Shown here: one piece after another, positions 42,864 to 52,103 of the stretch
Layout: each line of letters opens with the position of its first letter
How positions within the stretch are numbered: position 1 is the stretch's first letter
Source: Pelomonas sp. Root405
Lineage (GTDB): Bacteria; Pseudomonadota; Gammaproteobacteria; Burkholderiales; Burkholderiaceae_C
DNA: 64,000 nt
Assembly (NCBI RefSeq): GCF_001425165.1
Contig: NZ_LMDU01000001.1
Location: 1,023,311 to 1,087,310 of the forward strand
Reading direction: 5' to 3'
The notes under the pieces: model-generated
Database searches by the model: none
What the model was told of the DNA's origin: nothing
What the model saw: the letters and a program-made list of their open reading frames with translations, nothing else
Position numbers and translations under genes: made by a program

Positions 42864-44918
42864 TCAGCGCACCCGCATGCCGGGTTGGGCACCGGCGTGG
42901 GGCTCAAGGACAAAGATGCCGGGCGTGGTTTTCTCATCGGCGTGGCTCGCAGCAAGGACCATGCCCTCGCTGATGCCGAACTTCATCTTGCGCGGCGCCA
43001 GGTTGGCGACCAGCACGGTCAGCTTGCCTTCCAGGTCTTCGGGCTTGTAGGCGCTCTTGATGCCGCTGAAGACATTGCGCATGCGGCCTTCGCCGGCGTC
43101 CAGCGTCAGGCGCAGCAGCTTGTCCGAACCCTCGACATGCTCGGCCTTGACGATCAGCGCGATGCGCAGGTCGACCTTGGCGAAGTCGTCGATCTTGATT
43201 TCGGCGGCGATGTCTTCGCCGCCGGGGATGACGGCGGGTGCCGGCGGTGCTTCGAACAACAGCTCGACCTTGGCGAGGTCGACTCGCTGCATCAGATGCT
43301 GATAGGCGCCGATCTGGTGCCCGCCCAGCGCCCGGGCGCTGTCGCTCCACTTCAGAGGCTCGACCTTCAGGAAGGCCTCGACCTGCGCCGCCAGCGCGGG
43401 CAGCACCGGCTTGAGGTAGATCGTCAGCAGCCGGAAGGCCTCGATGCAGACGCTGCAGACGTCGTGCAGGGCCGCGTCCATGCCCTCCTGCTTGGCCAGC
43501 TCCCAGGGTTTGTGCTGGTCGACGAACTCGTTGACCTTGTCGGCCAGGGCCATGATCTCGCGCAGGGCCTTGCCGAACTCCCGGGCCTCGTACAGCTCGG
43601 CGATGGCGCCGCTGTGGCCGCGCAGTGCGTCCAGCAGCATGCGGCCTTCCACACCCAGGTCGCCACTCAGATGGCCGCCGAAGCGCTTGCTCAGAAAACC
43701 CGCCGCGCGCGACGCAATGTTGATGTACTTGCCGACCAGGTCGCTGTTGACGCGGGCCGCGAAGTCCTCGGGATTGAAGTCGATGTCCTCGACCTTGGCA
43801 TTGAGCTTGGCGGCGATGTAGTAGCGCAGCCATTCTGCGTTCAGGCCGAGGCCGAGGTACTTCAGCGGGTCCAGGCCGGTGCCGCGGCTCTTGCTCATCT
43901 TCTCGCCGCCGTTGACGGTCATGAAGCCGTGCACGAAGACGTGGTTGGGCGTCTTGCGGCCGCTGAAATGCAGCATCGCCGGCCAGAACAGCGTGTGGAA
44001 GTAGGTGATGTCCTTGCCGATGAAGTGCACCTGCTCGACCGACTCGTCCGCCATGAAGGCGTCGAAGTCCTTGCCAAGCTTGCCGAAGTAGTTCTTCAGC
44101 GAGGCCAGGTAGCCGATGGGCGCGTCCAGCCAGACGTAGAAATACTTGCCCGGCGCGTCGGGAATCTCGATGCCGAAATAAGGTGCGTCGCGGCTGATGT
44201 CCCAGTCGCTGAGGCGGTTCTTGCCTTCCTCGTCGGGCTCGAACCACTCGCGGATCTTGTTCAGCACCTCGGGCTGCAGACGGCCGGGTTCCTGCGTCCA
44301 CTGCGTCAGGAAGTCGACGCAGCGCGGGTCGCTCAACTTGAAGAAGTAATGCTCGCTGCTCTTGAGTACCGGCGTCGCGCCCGACAGTACCGAATAGGGG
44401 TTCTTCAGCTCGGTGGGCGCGTAGACCGCGCCGCAGACCTCGCAGGAGTCGCCGTACTGGTCCTTCGCACCGCATTTGGGGCACTCGCCCTTGATGAAGC
44501 GGTCCGGCAGGAACATGGACTTGGCCGGGTCGAAGAACTGCTCGATGGTCTTGGTGGTGATCAGCTCGTTGTGCCGCAGCGCGAGATAGACGGCCTTGGA
44601 CAGTTCATGGTTCTCGGGCCCGTCGGTGGAGTGCCAGTTGTCGAAGCTGATGTGGAAGCCGTCGAGGTACTGCTGGCGGCCGGCCGCGATACCGGCGACG
44701 AAGTCCTGGGGTGTCTTGCCGGCCTTTTCGGCCGCGATCATGATCGGCGCGCCGTGGGCGTCATCCGCGCAGACGAAGTGCACCTGCGAACCTGCCATGC
44801 GCTGAAAGCGAACCCAGATGTCGGCCTGGGTGTACTCCATGATGTGGCCGATGTGGAAACCGGCGTTCGCATAGGGCAGGGCGGTGGTGACGAAGAGCTG
44901 GCGGGGCTGACGGGACAT
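42864..44918 (-). CDS. metG: Methionyl-tRNA synthetase (684 aa)
   Basis: Charges tRNA-Met with methionine. Class I motif HIGH at residues 22-25 ([11 protein letters not shown]). Zinc-ribbon insert [23 protein letters not shown] near residue 340 ([17 protein letters not shown]). An anticodon-binding helical domain, then a C-terminal EMAPII-like tRNA-binding dimerisation domain ([39 protein letters not shown]). Full-length four-cysteine MetG1-type enzyme. A small basic protein gene lies upstream and sulP downstream. Confidence 0.98.
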   Translation of the reverse strand: MSRQPRQLFVTTALPYANAGFHIGHIMEYTQADIWVRFQRMAGSQVHFVCADDAHGAPIMIAAEKAGKTPQDFVAGIAAGRQQYLDGFHISFDNWHSTDGPENHELSKAVYLALRHNELITTKTIEQFFDPAKSMFLPDRFIKGECPKCGAKDQYGDSCEVCGAVYAPTELKNPYSVLSGATPVLKSSEHYFFKLSDPRCVDFLTQWTQEPGRLQPEVLNKIREWFEPDEEGKNRLSDWDISRDAPYFGIEIPDAPGKYFYVWLDAPIGYLASLKNYFGKLGKDFDAFMADESVEQVHFIGKDITYFHTLFWPAMLHFSGRKTPNHVFVHGFMTVNGGEKMSKSRGTGLDPLKYLGLGLNAEWLRYYIAAKLNAKVEDIDFNPEDFAARVNSDLVGKYINIASRAAGFLSKRFGGHLSGDLGVEGRMLLDALRGHSGAIAELYEAREFGKALREIMALADKVNEFVDQHKPWELAKQEGMDAALHDVCSVCIEAFRLLTIYLKPVLPALAAQVEAFLKVEPLKWSDSARALGGHQIGAYQHLMQRVDLAKVELLFEAPPAPAVIPGGEDIAAEIKIDDFAKVDLRIALIVKAEHVEGSDKLLRLTLDAGEGRMRNVFSGIKSAYKPEDLEGKLTVLVANLAPRKMKFGISEGMVLAASHADEKTTPGIFVLEPHAGAQPGMRVR

Positions 44919-44959
44919 GGGACGCTTGGTCGACAGGAGCGGGCGGGGAACCCGGAATT

Positions 44960-45139
44960 TTAGGTTTGCGGCGCGGCGGGGTCGGTGGGGGCGGGTGCAG
45001 CCTCGCCATCGGCCTGGGGTTCGTCGGGGCTGCCGTCGTCGGGCTTGCCACTGGCCTTGCGCTGACGCTTCTCTTCAGCCTTGCGTTTCTTGGCCAGCTC
45101 GCGCTGGCGTTTTTCATAGCTGTAGTTCGGTGCGGCCAA
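44960..45139 (-). CDS. Small highly charged protein (59 aa)
   Basis: Begins (L/M)[20 protein letters not shown] and continues with more Lys/Arg/Glu, then an acidic Pro-rich tail. A TTG start at 45139 is chosen because GGAG stands 8 nt before it and [11 protein letters not shown] is the conserved beginning of a small betaproteobacterial family. Probably a helical, nucleic-acid- or ribosome-associated protein (inference from charge only). 41 bp upstream of metG on the same strand. Confidence 0.65.
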   Translation of the reverse strand: MAAPNYSYEKRQRELAKKRKAEEKRQRKASGKPDDGSPDEPQADGEAAPAPTDPAAPQT

Positions 45140-45743
45140 GTGCGATCTCCTGCAAACGCCCGCACGTGCGGGCCAGGCCAATGTAACCCGCAGCCCTCGC
45201 TCCGAAGCGCCCCTACTTGGCAGCGAAAGCTACACAGGGCCTCAAGGACCGCCTCTAAGTCACTGATCCGTAACACTTCTGTAAGCTATCCACCGAGTCT
45301 GTGGAAAACTTTGTGGAGAACTCCCCTCCATCGAAGCCAAGCCCTTGTGTGATGCGGCTCCCCTTAGGTTGCTGAATTTTTGAGCACCCACAACTGTCCT
45401 ATATGAATCAACCACTTAGCGTGAGACCCTTCGCCAGTGAAAGCGTTGTCGGACCAAGGGTCCAAAACGCTTGACGCTTGCCAGATTTGGGGATAAGTCA
45501 AGCCGCCTCGTGCGGATGTCACGGGTCTGGATGACAGGCAGCGGGCGTTTGTCCCCGCCAACTGTGGACAAGTCTGTGGGCCGCATGACGACAGCGCCGC
45601 TAAGTGCTTGATCGGCCAACGTCGCCGCTGCGCTGCCCGTTTTTGAGGCGCTGCCCGAGCGCCCGTTGCGGGCAGGCCCCGAGAAGGCGCTGCGAGGCCG
45701 GCGGCTAAACTCGCGCCCTTTTGAAGAGGCGGCAGCGGCGCAG
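45140..45743. other. Gene-free 604-bp stretch with DnaA-box-like sites
   Basis: No credible gene. AT-richer than the surroundings. Near-consensus DnaA boxes (TGTGNATAA, one mismatch each) occur at 45300-45308 (TGTGGAAAA), 45312-45320 (TGTGGAGAA), 45488-45496 (TGGGGATAA) and 45563-45571 (TGTGGACAA), plus a weaker inverted one at 45286-45294 (CTATCCACC). A strong hairpin sits at 45441-45472. TAAACT (45714-45719) may be a -10 for minC. No dnaA, dnaN or parAB gene is nearby. Confidence 0.5.
45441..45472. other. Two-tier perfect hairpin upstream of minC
   Basis: AAGCGTT (45441-45447) pairs with AACGCTT (45466-45472). After a small internal loop, GGACC (45451-45455) pairs with GGTCC (45459-45463) around AAG. 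No T-run follows. Could be a protein-binding palindrome or a structured RNA. Confidence 0.5.
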
Positions 45744-46580
45744 ATGGTGGACATGACGAGGGAAGGTGGCGGGCGCAGGAGCGCCGCGCGTACCGGCACT
45801 TTCGAATTGAAGTCGCGCCGCTTCAGCCTGCTGGGCTTGGTGCTGCACAGTGCCGACATCGCCGAAATTGCCGCCGACTGGGCCGCGCGCGCCGGTGCCG
45901 GCGGCTTCGAGCATGAGCCCGTCGTCATCGACCTGAGCGGGCTGCCCCGCGCCGCCGCCCCCGCGACCGCGCCGCCGGTGGAAGGCCAGGCGCCGCTGGC
46001 ACTGGACGGCCCGGCGCCGGTCGACCTGCGATCTATCGTCGAGCTGCTGCGCGCCAGCCAGCTGCAGCCAGTGGCAGTCGCCGGCGCCACCGCCGAAGAA
46101 CTGGCCCTGGCCCTTGAGCTGGGCCTGGCCGATGCGGCCGACGAGCCCGCCGCCGAGCGCGCTGTGCCGGCGCCTGCCGACACCGTGCGCGAAGTGGTGC
46201 GCGAAGTCATCGTCGAGAAGATCGTCGAAAGGCCGGCCGCGTCCGCGCCGACCTTGATCGTTGATAAGCCGCTGCGCTCCGGCCAACGCATTTATGCCAA
46301 GGGCGGCGACCTCGTCGTGCTGGCTCTGGTCAACCATGGCGCCGAAGTCATTGCCGACGGTAGCGTGCACGTCTACGCGCCGCTGCGCGGCAAGGCGATT
46401 GCCGGTGCGCGCGGTGATACCTCGGCGCGCATCTACGCCCAAAGCCTGGAGGCGGAGCTGCTGTCGATTGCCGGCATCTACCGCACGACCGAAAACCCGC
46501 TGCCGGCCGACGTGGCGGGCAAGCCGGCCCAGGTCCTGCTGGATGGCGAGAAGCTTCTGATGCTGCCGCTCGCTCTCTGA
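45744..46580 (+). CDS. minC: Septum-site determining protein MinC (278 aa)
   Basis: Inhibits FtsZ polymerisation away from midcell. N-terminal domain ([26 protein letters not shown]). A low-complexity linker with repeated VREVV. C-terminal beta-helix that binds MinD ([20 protein letters not shown], then [40 protein letters not shown]). ATG 45744 follows GAAGAGG by about 16 nt; ATG 45753 is an alternative. First gene of minCDE. Confidence 0.95.
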   Translation: MVDMTREGGGRRSAARTGTFELKSRRFSLLGLVLHSADIAEIAADWAARAGAGGFEHEPVVIDLSGLPRAAAPATAPPVEGQAPLALDGPAPVDLRSIVELLRASQLQPVAVAGATAEELALALELGLADAADEPAAERAVPAPADTVREVVREVIVEKIVERPAASAPTLIVDKPLRSGQRIYAKGGDLVVLALVNHGAEVIADGSVHVYAPLRGKAIAGARGDTSARIYAQSLEAELLSIAGIYRTTENPLPADVAGKPAQVLLDGEKLLMLPLAL

Positions 46581-46619
46581 ACACCGATTGAACCGAACGA
46601 ACACACAGGAAAGCTCCAG

Positions 46620-47435
46620 ATGACCAAGATCGTCGTCGTCACCTCCGGCAAGGGCGGGGTCGGCAAGACCACCACCAGCGCGAGCTTCGCCACCGGCCTC
46701 GCGATGCGTGGCCTCAAGACCTGCGTCATCGACTTCGACGTCGGCCTGCGCAACCTTGACCTGATCATGGGCGTCGAACGCCGCGTCGTCTACGACCTGA
46801 TCAACGTCGTCAACGACGAGATCAAGCTGACCCAGGCCCTGATCAAGGACAAGCAGCTCGACAAGCTCTACATCCTGGCCGCCTCGCAGACGCGCGACAA
46901 GGACGCGCTGAAGCAGGAAGGCGTGGAGCGCGTGCTGAACGAGCTGAAGGCGATGGAGTTCGACTACATCGTCTGCGACTCCCCCGCCGGCATCGAGACC
47001 GGCGCGCTGATGGCCATGCACTACGCCGACGAGGCGCTGGTGGTGACCAATCCCGAGGTCTCCTCGGTGCGTGACAGCGACCGCATCCTGGGCATGCTGA
47101 GCAGCAAGACCAAGCGCGCCATCGAAGGCGGCGATCCGGTCAAGGAGCACCTGCTCATCACGCGCTACAACCCGAACCGGGTCGAGGGCGGCCAGATGCT
47201 GAGCCTGGACGACATCCACGAGATCCTGCGCACGCCGCTGATCGGTGTCATCCCCGAGAGCGAGAGCGTGCTGCAGGCCTCCAACCAGGGCACGCCGGCC
47301 ATCCACCTGCAGGACACCGACGTGGCCGAGGCCTACAAGGACGTCGTTGCGCGCTTTCTGGGCGAAGACAAGCCGATGCGCTTCACCGAGGCCGTGAAGC
47401 CCAGCTGGTTCAAGCGCGTCTTCGGCGGCAAGTGA
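46620..47435 (+). CDS. minD: Septum-site determining ATPase MinD (271 aa)
   Basis: Membrane-associated ATPase that positions MinC and oscillates under MinE. Deviant Walker [13 protein letters not shown] (residues ~10-21), [35 protein letters not shown], and the C-terminal amphipathic membrane helix ([10 protein letters not shown]). AGGAAAG precedes the ATG by about 8 nt. Complete and typical. Confidence 0.98.
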   Translation: MTKIVVVTSGKGGVGKTTTSASFATGLAMRGLKTCVIDFDVGLRNLDLIMGVERRVVYDLINVVNDEIKLTQALIKDKQLDKLYILAASQTRDKDALKQEGVERVLNELKAMEFDYIVCDSPAGIETGALMAMHYADEALVVTNPEVSSVRDSDRILGMLSSKTKRAIEGGDPVKEHLLITRYNPNRVEGGQMLSLDDIHEILRTPLIGVIPESESVLQASNQGTPAIHLQDTDVAEAYKDVVARFLGEDKPMRFTEAVKPSWFKRVFGGK

Positions 47436-47448
47436 GGGAGGCCGCACC

Positions 47449-47712
47449 ATGGGATTCCTGAACTTTTTCCTCGGCGAGAAGAAGAGCTCGGCCAGCGTGG
47501 CCAAGGAGCGCCTGCAGCTCATCCTCGCGCACGAGCGCAATGGCCGCAGCAGCAGCCCTGACTACCTGCCGCAGCTGCAGCGCGAGTTGGTGGCCGTCAT
47601 CAGCAAGTACGTGTCGATCAACCCCGACGACATCAAGGTGCACATGGAGCGCCAGGGCGACTTCGAGGTGCTCGAAGTCAAGATCGAGTTGCCGGAGACC
47701 GGCGGCCGCTAA
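47449..47712 (+). CDS. minE: Cell division topological specificity factor MinE (87 aa)
   Basis: Stimulates MinD ATPase and confines MinCD to the poles. [20 protein letters not shown] is the membrane-binding start; [20 protein letters not shown] is the anti-MinCD helix; [20 protein letters not shown] is the dimerisation part. Last of minCDE, 13 bp after minD. Convergent with the VF530 gene 5 bp away. Confidence 0.97.
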   Translation: MGFLNFFLGEKKSSASVAKERLQLILAHERNGRSSSPDYLPQLQRELVAVISKYVSINPDDIKVHMERQGDFEVLEVKIELPETGGR

Positions 47713-47717
47713 CGCCT

Positions 47718-47957
47718 CTACCGCGCGGCACGGGCCTGCTCGCGCCGCATGAACAGGTAGAGGCCCTCCACCTTCGCCCGCGCCCAGGGCGTCTTGCGCA
47801 AAAACTTCAGGCTGGATGCCACGCTCGGGTCGATGCGAAAGCACTTGATCTCGATGCGCTGGCCCAGTTCTTCCCAGCCGAAATGCTCGACCAGTGCAAT
47901 CACGATGGCCTCCAGCGTGAGGCCGTGCAGCGGATCTTTGGAAGGGTTCGTTGGCAT
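47718..47957 (-). CDS. VF530 / DUF2132 family small protein (79 aa)
   Basis: Matches the VF530-type small protein: [20 protein letters not shown] then [20 protein letters not shown] with [19 protein letters not shown]. Family members are thought to bind DNA; no mechanism is established. ATG 47957 gives the family start. Upstream lies a dispersed hairpin repeat. Confidence 0.85.
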   Translation of the reverse strand: MPTNPSKDPLHGLTLEAIVIALVEHFGWEELGQRIEIKCFRIDPSVASSLKFLRKTPWARAKVEGLYLFMRREQARAAR

Positions 47958-47992
47958 AGGCTGTACTGCGCGAAGTAGGTGGTTTCTGTATT

Positions 47993-48131
47993 CGGGCCGA
48001 GCGCCGGGCCGCTCCCAAGCCGGCCCGCTGAGGCGATGCTTGCCGGTCGATCCGGCAAGCATCGCCGTCCCCCAGGGGGACCGACCAGGCTCGCCCGCGT
48101 GCAGCGGTGCGAGACTGGGCGAGGGGCTCGT
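47993..48131 (-). repeat. Dispersed intergenic hairpin repeat, copy A
   Basis: Starts right at the acyltransferase stop (minus strand, AGCCCCTCGCCCA), then CCCCCTGGGGG, then a perfect 15-bp stem GGCGATGCTTGCCGG / CCGGCAAGCATCGCC (48032-48066), then a 34-bp segment (47993-48026) found with a single mismatch, inverted, at 52190-52223. It separates two same-strand genes, as does copy B. Confidence 0.75.
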
Positions 48132-48722
48132 CTATTCGTGGGTGAACTGGTCAGAGTTCTTGCCCCTGTACTGCGCGTAGTAGCGCTTGATCTCCGCCAT
48201 GTCGGCGTCGACGTCGCCGGTCGGCCGGAAGATCGGACCGAGGCCGGCGAGCTTGCGCGGGTAGTCCATGTAGGCCATGACGATGGGCAGCTCCGCCGTG
48301 ACGGCGATCCAGTAGAAGCCGGTCTTCCAGTAAATGGTCTTGCTGCGCGTGCCCTCGGGCGGCACGATGAGTTGCACCGGGCCGTCGGCGGCCCGCAGTG
48401 CCGCTGCAGAAGCGTCAACGAGGTTGTTGGACTTGCTGCGATCCACCGGGATGCCGCCCAGCCAGCGCATCAGCCCGCCGAAGGGGAAGCGGAAGATCGA
48501 CGCCTTGCCCATCCAGTAGGGTGTCAGCCGCAGCGCGAACGCGGTGAACAGCGTGTACGGCAGGTCCCAGTTGCTGGTGTGCGGCGCGGCGATGAACACG
48601 CTCTTGCGCGCCTCGGGCAGCAGCTCGCCCTGTACGGTCCAGCCCGCCAGCTTCAGCCAGGTGACCGAGAGGCCCCGCAGCACGGTGCTGACGACCGGCG
48701 TCGTGAAGATGGTGCGGTGCAT
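48132..48722 (-). CDS. Lysophospholipid acyltransferase family protein (196 aa)
   Basis: PlsC-like acyltransferase. Catalytic block APHTSNWDLP (H48, D53) and VPPEGTRSK (near residue 118) are intact. MGKASIFRFPFGGLMRWLGG fits the substrate-binding block. It resembles the short glycerol acyltransferase group without extra domains. On the minus strand GATAAT lies 7 nt before the ATG with no ribosome-binding site, so the message may be leaderless. Substrate unknown. Confidence 0.9.
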   Translation of the reverse strand: MHRTIFTTPVVSTVLRGLSVTWLKLAGWTVQGELLPEARKSVFIAAPHTSNWDLPYTLFTAFALRLTPYWMGKASIFRFPFGGLMRWLGGIPVDRSKSNNLVDASAAALRAADGPVQLIVPPEGTRSKTIYWKTGFYWIAVTAELPIVMAYMDYPRKLAGLGPIFRPTGDVDADMAEIKRYYAQYRGKNSDQFTHE

Positions 48723-48846
48723 GCGCGCAATTATCCGGGGCCCATGCCGCTCATGCCCCGTATCGTGCAGCCTGTCGCAGCGATGTTTGTCACGGCTCAA
48801 GGCTGCGGCGATGCTGCGACGGTTTCAACCCACTGACGAAGAGAGC

Positions 48847-50517
48847 ATGCGCAACCCAAACCTTCCCGTTGCCGTCCTGTTGGCGCTTTTGATCGGTGCG
48901 GCTCAGGCAGGCCAGCCCGCCACGCCGGCCGCGATGGCGGCCTATGCCGACAAGCTGCTCGATGAGAGCAAGATCAATCGCGACGGCCCAGGCCTCACCG
49001 TGCTGGTCGCGCGCGGCGACCAGCTGCTCTACAAGGGGGCGCGCGGCATGGCGAGTATCGAACTCGGCGTGCCCATGCAGCCGGACCAGCTGCTGCGCAT
49101 CGGTTCGGTCACCAAGCAGTTCGCCGCGGCCACGCTGCTCAAGCAGATCGACGAGGGCAAGGGCAAGCTCGACGACCCGCTGTCGAAATACCTGCCCGAC
49201 TATCCCAACGGCAGCAACATCACCCTGCTGCAGCTGCTCAACCACACCTCCGGCGTGAAGAGCTATACCGGCATCTCCGGCTATATGCGCAACCAGATCC
49301 GCCGCGACCTCAGCACGGCTGAGCTGATCAGCGAGTTCAGGGACCAGCCGGTCGACTTTGCGCCGGGAGAGAAGTGGGCCTACAACAACTCCGGCTACGT
49401 GCTGCTCGGCGCCGTCATCGAGGCCATCTCCGGCAAGACCTGGCACCAGGCGCTGGACGATGCGCTGCTCAAGCCCGCCCAGGTTGGCAACATCCACTAC
49501 CAGGCGGGGGACAAGCTCTTCAAGGGCATGGCCCAGGGCTACACGCTGAACGGTCAGCGGGAGGTCGCGCCCGCCGGCATCCTCAGCATGACCCAACCGC
49601 ATGCCGCGGGCGCGCTGATCGGCAATACCGAGGGCCTGTGGCGCTGGAACCAGGCGCTGCACGGCGGCAAGCTGATCAGCAAGGCGAGCTACGAACGCAT
49701 GGTGACGCCCGAAGGTGTGGCCAAGCCGCGCCACTACGGCTTTGGCATTGGCACCGGCACGCTGCGCGGCCAGACCATGCTGGGCCACGGCGGCGGCATC
49801 CATGGCTTCGTGTCGCAGCTGAGCTATCTGCCGCAGAGCCAGACGACGGTCGTCATCCTGCGCAACAGCGACGGTTCCGGCCAGCCGCTGGACACGATCG
49901 CGCGCAAGCTGGCCGCCTTCGCCATCGGCGAGCCTTTTGCCGAGCCCAAGGCGGTGGCGGTGCCCGCCGAGCAGCTCAAGGCGGCCGAAGGCGTCTATGC
50001 GCTGGACGACAAGCAGACCCGGACGCTGCGCGTGAAGGACGGCGCGCTGACCAACCGGCGCAGCGGCGGCGGCATTGCTGCGCTGATCCCGCTGGGCAAC
50101 GACCGCTACGCCTTCCCCGACTCGCTGACGCAACTGCACCTGGAACGCGGCGCCGACGGCAAGGCCGTGGCCGTGCGCTTGCTTAACAACGGCGAGACCG
50201 AGGGCGCGGAGCGTTGGGCGCGCAGCGGCGATCTGCCCGCGGACCAGGGCTTCATCACACTGAGCCCCGAGCAGCGGCAGGCCTTGCTGGGCGACTACAG
50301 CGCGCCGCAGTTCGCCATCAAGGTCTTCATCGACGACAAGGGCGTGCTGCGAGGCCAGGCGCCGGGCCAGCCGTCCTTCGCACTGCAGGCGCGCACGCCG
50401 CGACAGCTCTATGTGCCCGAGGTCGATGCCGTGCTCGACTTCAGTGCCGAAGACGCCAAGGCTGGGTCGGTGACGCTCATCCAGGGCGGCAACAAGCTCG
50501 TCATGCCCCGCAAATGA
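48847..50517 (+). CDS. Secreted serine hydrolase, class C beta-lactamase family (556 aa)
   Basis: Signal peptide ~1-22 (VAVLLALLIGAAQAG). Beta-lactamase-like domain (residues ~35-360) with the nucleophile in S87-V-T-K90 and the YxN motif at Y179 (WAYNNSGYVLLG). HGGGIHGF supplies the third motif. The C-terminal ~190 residues are an extra beta-rich domain as in many D-aminopeptidase/esterase-type relatives. Periplasmic or secreted; the substrate may be a peptide, ester or lactam and cannot be told. The 3' end overlaps the convergent ferredoxin gene by 17 bp. Confidence 0.9.
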   Translation: MRNPNLPVAVLLALLIGAAQAGQPATPAAMAAYADKLLDESKINRDGPGLTVLVARGDQLLYKGARGMASIELGVPMQPDQLLRIGSVTKQFAAATLLKQIDEGKGKLDDPLSKYLPDYPNGSNITLLQLLNHTSGVKSYTGISGYMRNQIRRDLSTAELISEFRDQPVDFAPGEKWAYNNSGYVLLGAVIEAISGKTWHQALDDALLKPAQVGNIHYQAGDKLFKGMAQGYTLNGQREVAPAGILSMTQPHAAGALIGNTEGLWRWNQALHGGKLISKASYERMVTPEGVAKPRHYGFGIGTGTLRGQTMLGHGGGIHGFVSQLSYLPQSQTTVVILRNSDGSGQPLDTIARKLAAFAIGEPFAEPKAVAVPAEQLKAAEGVYALDDKQTRTLRVKDGALTNRRSGGGIAALIPLGNDRYAFPDSLTQLHLERGADGKAVAVRLLNNGETEGAERWARSGDLPADQGFITLSPEQRQALLGDYSAPQFAIKVFIDDKGVLRGQAPGQPSFALQARTPRQLYVPEVDAVLDFSAEDAKAGSVTLIQGGNKLVMPRK

Positions 50518-50779
50518 TCGTCACGTCGCTGCGCGCCTCGGCGACGCAGGGCAGGATGAAACCGTCGGCCTTCTCCTCGGCCGACAGGCCCGGCCAGGGG
50601 ATGCGGTGCTCGATGCGCCCCTGGACCAGCCGCGAAATGCAGCTGCGGCAGGTGCCCGTGCGGCAGGACCAGGGCAGCTTGATGCTGGCGGCCAGGCCGG
50701 CCAACAGCAGCGTCTGGTCAGCCGCAGCAGTGAAGGTCTCGCCGCCGGGCTGCAGCGTCACCAGGAATGTCTCGGACAT
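50501..50779 (-). CDS. 2Fe-2S ferredoxin, plant type (92 aa)
   Basis: Small electron carrier. The cluster-binding pattern SCRTGTCRSC with a distant ILPCVAEARSDV Cys gives the four ligands. Start ATG 50779 (MSETFLVTLQPGG). A stand-alone ferredoxin whose partner reductase is not in the window. Divergent from the FMN riboswitch / lumazine synthase locus. Confidence 0.9.
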   Translation of the reverse strand: MSETFLVTLQPGGETFTAAADQTLLLAGLAASIKLPWSCRTGTCRSCISRLVQGRIEHRIPWPGLSAEEKADGFILPCVAEARSDVTIICGA

Positions 50780-50804
50780 GACCGGCATCATGCCGCCCCG
50801 CCGT

Positions 50805-50810
50805 TAGCAT
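50805..50810 (+). promoter_or_regulatory. Candidate -10 element of the FMN riboswitch transcript
   Basis: TAGCAT, about 28 bp before the riboswitch aptamer; transcription would begin near 50817. No convincing -35 box was found. Confidence 0.35.
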
Positions 50811-50835
50811 GCGCGCGCTGACCCGCAAGGTCAGC

Positions 50836-50983
50836 AGCGTTCTCAGGGCGGGGCGGAATTCCCCACCGGCGGTATGTGCGCAAGCACGAGCCCGCGAGCG
50901 CCTTTACCGCCTCGGCGGCGAAGGGTCAGCAGACCTGGTGCGATGCCAGGGCCGACGGTCACAGTCCGGATGAAAGAGATCGC
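50836..50983 (+). ncRNA. FMN riboswitch (RFN element)
   Basis: Conserved aptamer pieces occur in order: TTCTCAGGGCGGGGCG, then CCCCACCGGCGGTA, AGCCCGCGAGCG, GGTCAGCAGACCTGG, GCCGACGGTCACAGTCCG and GATGAAAGAGA. FMN binding normally shuts off riboflavin synthesis or transport genes. The expression platform before the lumazine synthase ATG (51071) has a possible stem between GCAAGC (about 51003) and GCTTGC (about 51031). Confidence 0.93.
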
Positions 50984-51070
50984 GTGGCAGCGTCGCGCCT
51001 GTGCAAGCAGGGGCGGCGCTGTGGCGTGCGCTTGCCCTGATTCTGGAAAACCGTCTGTCTAGAGGACACC

Positions 51071-51562
51071 ATGAATCAGACCCTCAACCCCACCTTCAAG
51101 CTGACCCGCCTGCCGCGCGTGGCCATCGTGGCTGCCAGCTGGCACAAGGACATCGTCGGTGTCGCCGTGTCGGCCATCCGCCATGAATTCGACCGATGTC
51201 GAATCCCTGCGGAGCAGGTCAGCGTCATCGACGTGCCCGGCGCCTTCGAGATCCCGCTGCATGCCAAGCGGCTGGCGCTCAGCGGCCGCTTCGACGCCGT
51301 CATCGCCTGCGGCCTTGTCGTCGACGGCGGCATCTACCGGCACGATTTCGTCGCCCAGGCGGTCATCAGCGCGCTGATGCAGGTGCAGCTCGAAACCGAT
51401 GTGCCGGTGTTCTCCGCCGTGTTGACGCCGCATCATTTCCACGAGCATGGCGAGCACAAGCGCTTCTTCGCCGAGCATTTCTCCACCAAGGGCGTGGAGG
51501 TGGCACGCGCCTGCCTCGCGACAATGGCGAGCCTCGACCAGTTGAACGCGCTGGCCGCCTGA
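51071..51562 (+). CDS. ribH: 6,7-dimethyl-8-ribityllumazine synthase, type-II-like (163 aa)
   Basis: Penultimate step of riboflavin synthesis. VAIVAASWHKDIVGVAV, DVPGAFEIPLHAKRLA, GLVVDGGIYRHDFVAQAVIS and VLTPHHFHEHGEHKRFF follow the RibH2 (decameric) type known from Brucella and Mesorhizobium, not the usual icosahedral RibH1; in particular GGIYRHDF and TPHHFHE. Ribosome-binding site AGAGGA. Controlled by the FMN riboswitch just upstream and closed by a terminator. Probably a second, FMN-responsive copy beside a normal ribH elsewhere (inference). Confidence 0.92.
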   Translation: MNQTLNPTFKLTRLPRVAIVAASWHKDIVGVAVSAIRHEFDRCRIPAEQVSVIDVPGAFEIPLHAKRLALSGRFDAVIACGLVVDGGIYRHDFVAQAVISALMQVQLETDVPVFSAVLTPHHFHEHGEHKRFFAEHFSTKGVEVARACLATMASLDQLNALAA

Positions 51563-51573
51563 CCTCGCTCCGA

Positions 51574-51608
51574 GCGCGGTGCCCGCCTGCGGCGCCGCGC
51601 CTTTTTTC
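51574..51608 (+). terminator. Intrinsic terminator after lumazine synthase
   Basis: GCGCGGTGCC and GGCGCCGCGC form a 10-bp stem with one G-T wobble around CGCCTGC, directly followed by a run of T (CTTTTTTC). It separates ribH from the next gene, whose ATG is at 51612. Confidence 0.85.
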
Positions 51609-51611
51609 TTG

Positions 51612-52103
51612 ATGCTTGCTTCCCGTTATCTCGCCGGCTACCCGCCCGAACTGATCGCCCAGGCTGAGCAGTTGCGCCTGGACGGCCGGCTGTCCGACCA
51701 CCTCGCCCGCCGCCTGCCCGAGCGCCACGAGGTGCGCAGTGACACGGCCCTGTTCGATTACGTCCAGGCGCTGAAGAGCCGCCACATGCGCAATGCCGGC
51801 CCGCTGCAATACGTCGGCTTCGACGCCAAGCTGCGCGTGCTGCAACAGGCCCTGGGGACACACACCCGCCGCACACAGGTGCAGGGCACCAAGCTCAAGA
51901 CGCGCCGCGAGATTCGCGTCGCCACGCTGTTCAAGGAGGCGCCGGCCGCGCTGTTGAACATGATCGTCGTGCACGAGCTGGCGCATTTGCGCGAGCTGGA
52001 GCACAACAAGGCCTTCTATCAGCTGTGCCAGCACATGGAGCCGGATTACTTCCAGCTGGAGTTCGACCTGCGGCTCTACCTGATGAACCAGGAGGGACAG
52101 TGA
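51612..52103 (+). CDS. YgjP-type metal-dependent hydrolase (163 aa)
   Basis: Zinc-metallopeptidase-like protein (DUF45/WLM type). The HExxH motif is VVHELAHLRELEHNKAFYQL, with the third ligand downstream (H in LEHNKAFY). Preceded by VQGTKLKTRREIRVATLF-like strand. Cytosolic, no signal peptide. Function in vivo unknown. ATG 51612 immediately follows the T-run of the ribH terminator, so it needs readthrough or its own promoter. A dispersed repeat begins at its stop codon. Confidence 0.85.
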   Translation: MLASRYLAGYPPELIAQAEQLRLDGRLSDHLARRLPERHEVRSDTALFDYVQALKSRHMRNAGPLQYVGFDAKLRVLQQALGTHTRRTQVQGTKLKTRREIRVATLFKEAPAALLNMIVVHELAHLRELEHNKAFYQLCQHMEPDYFQLEFDLRLYLMNQEGQ

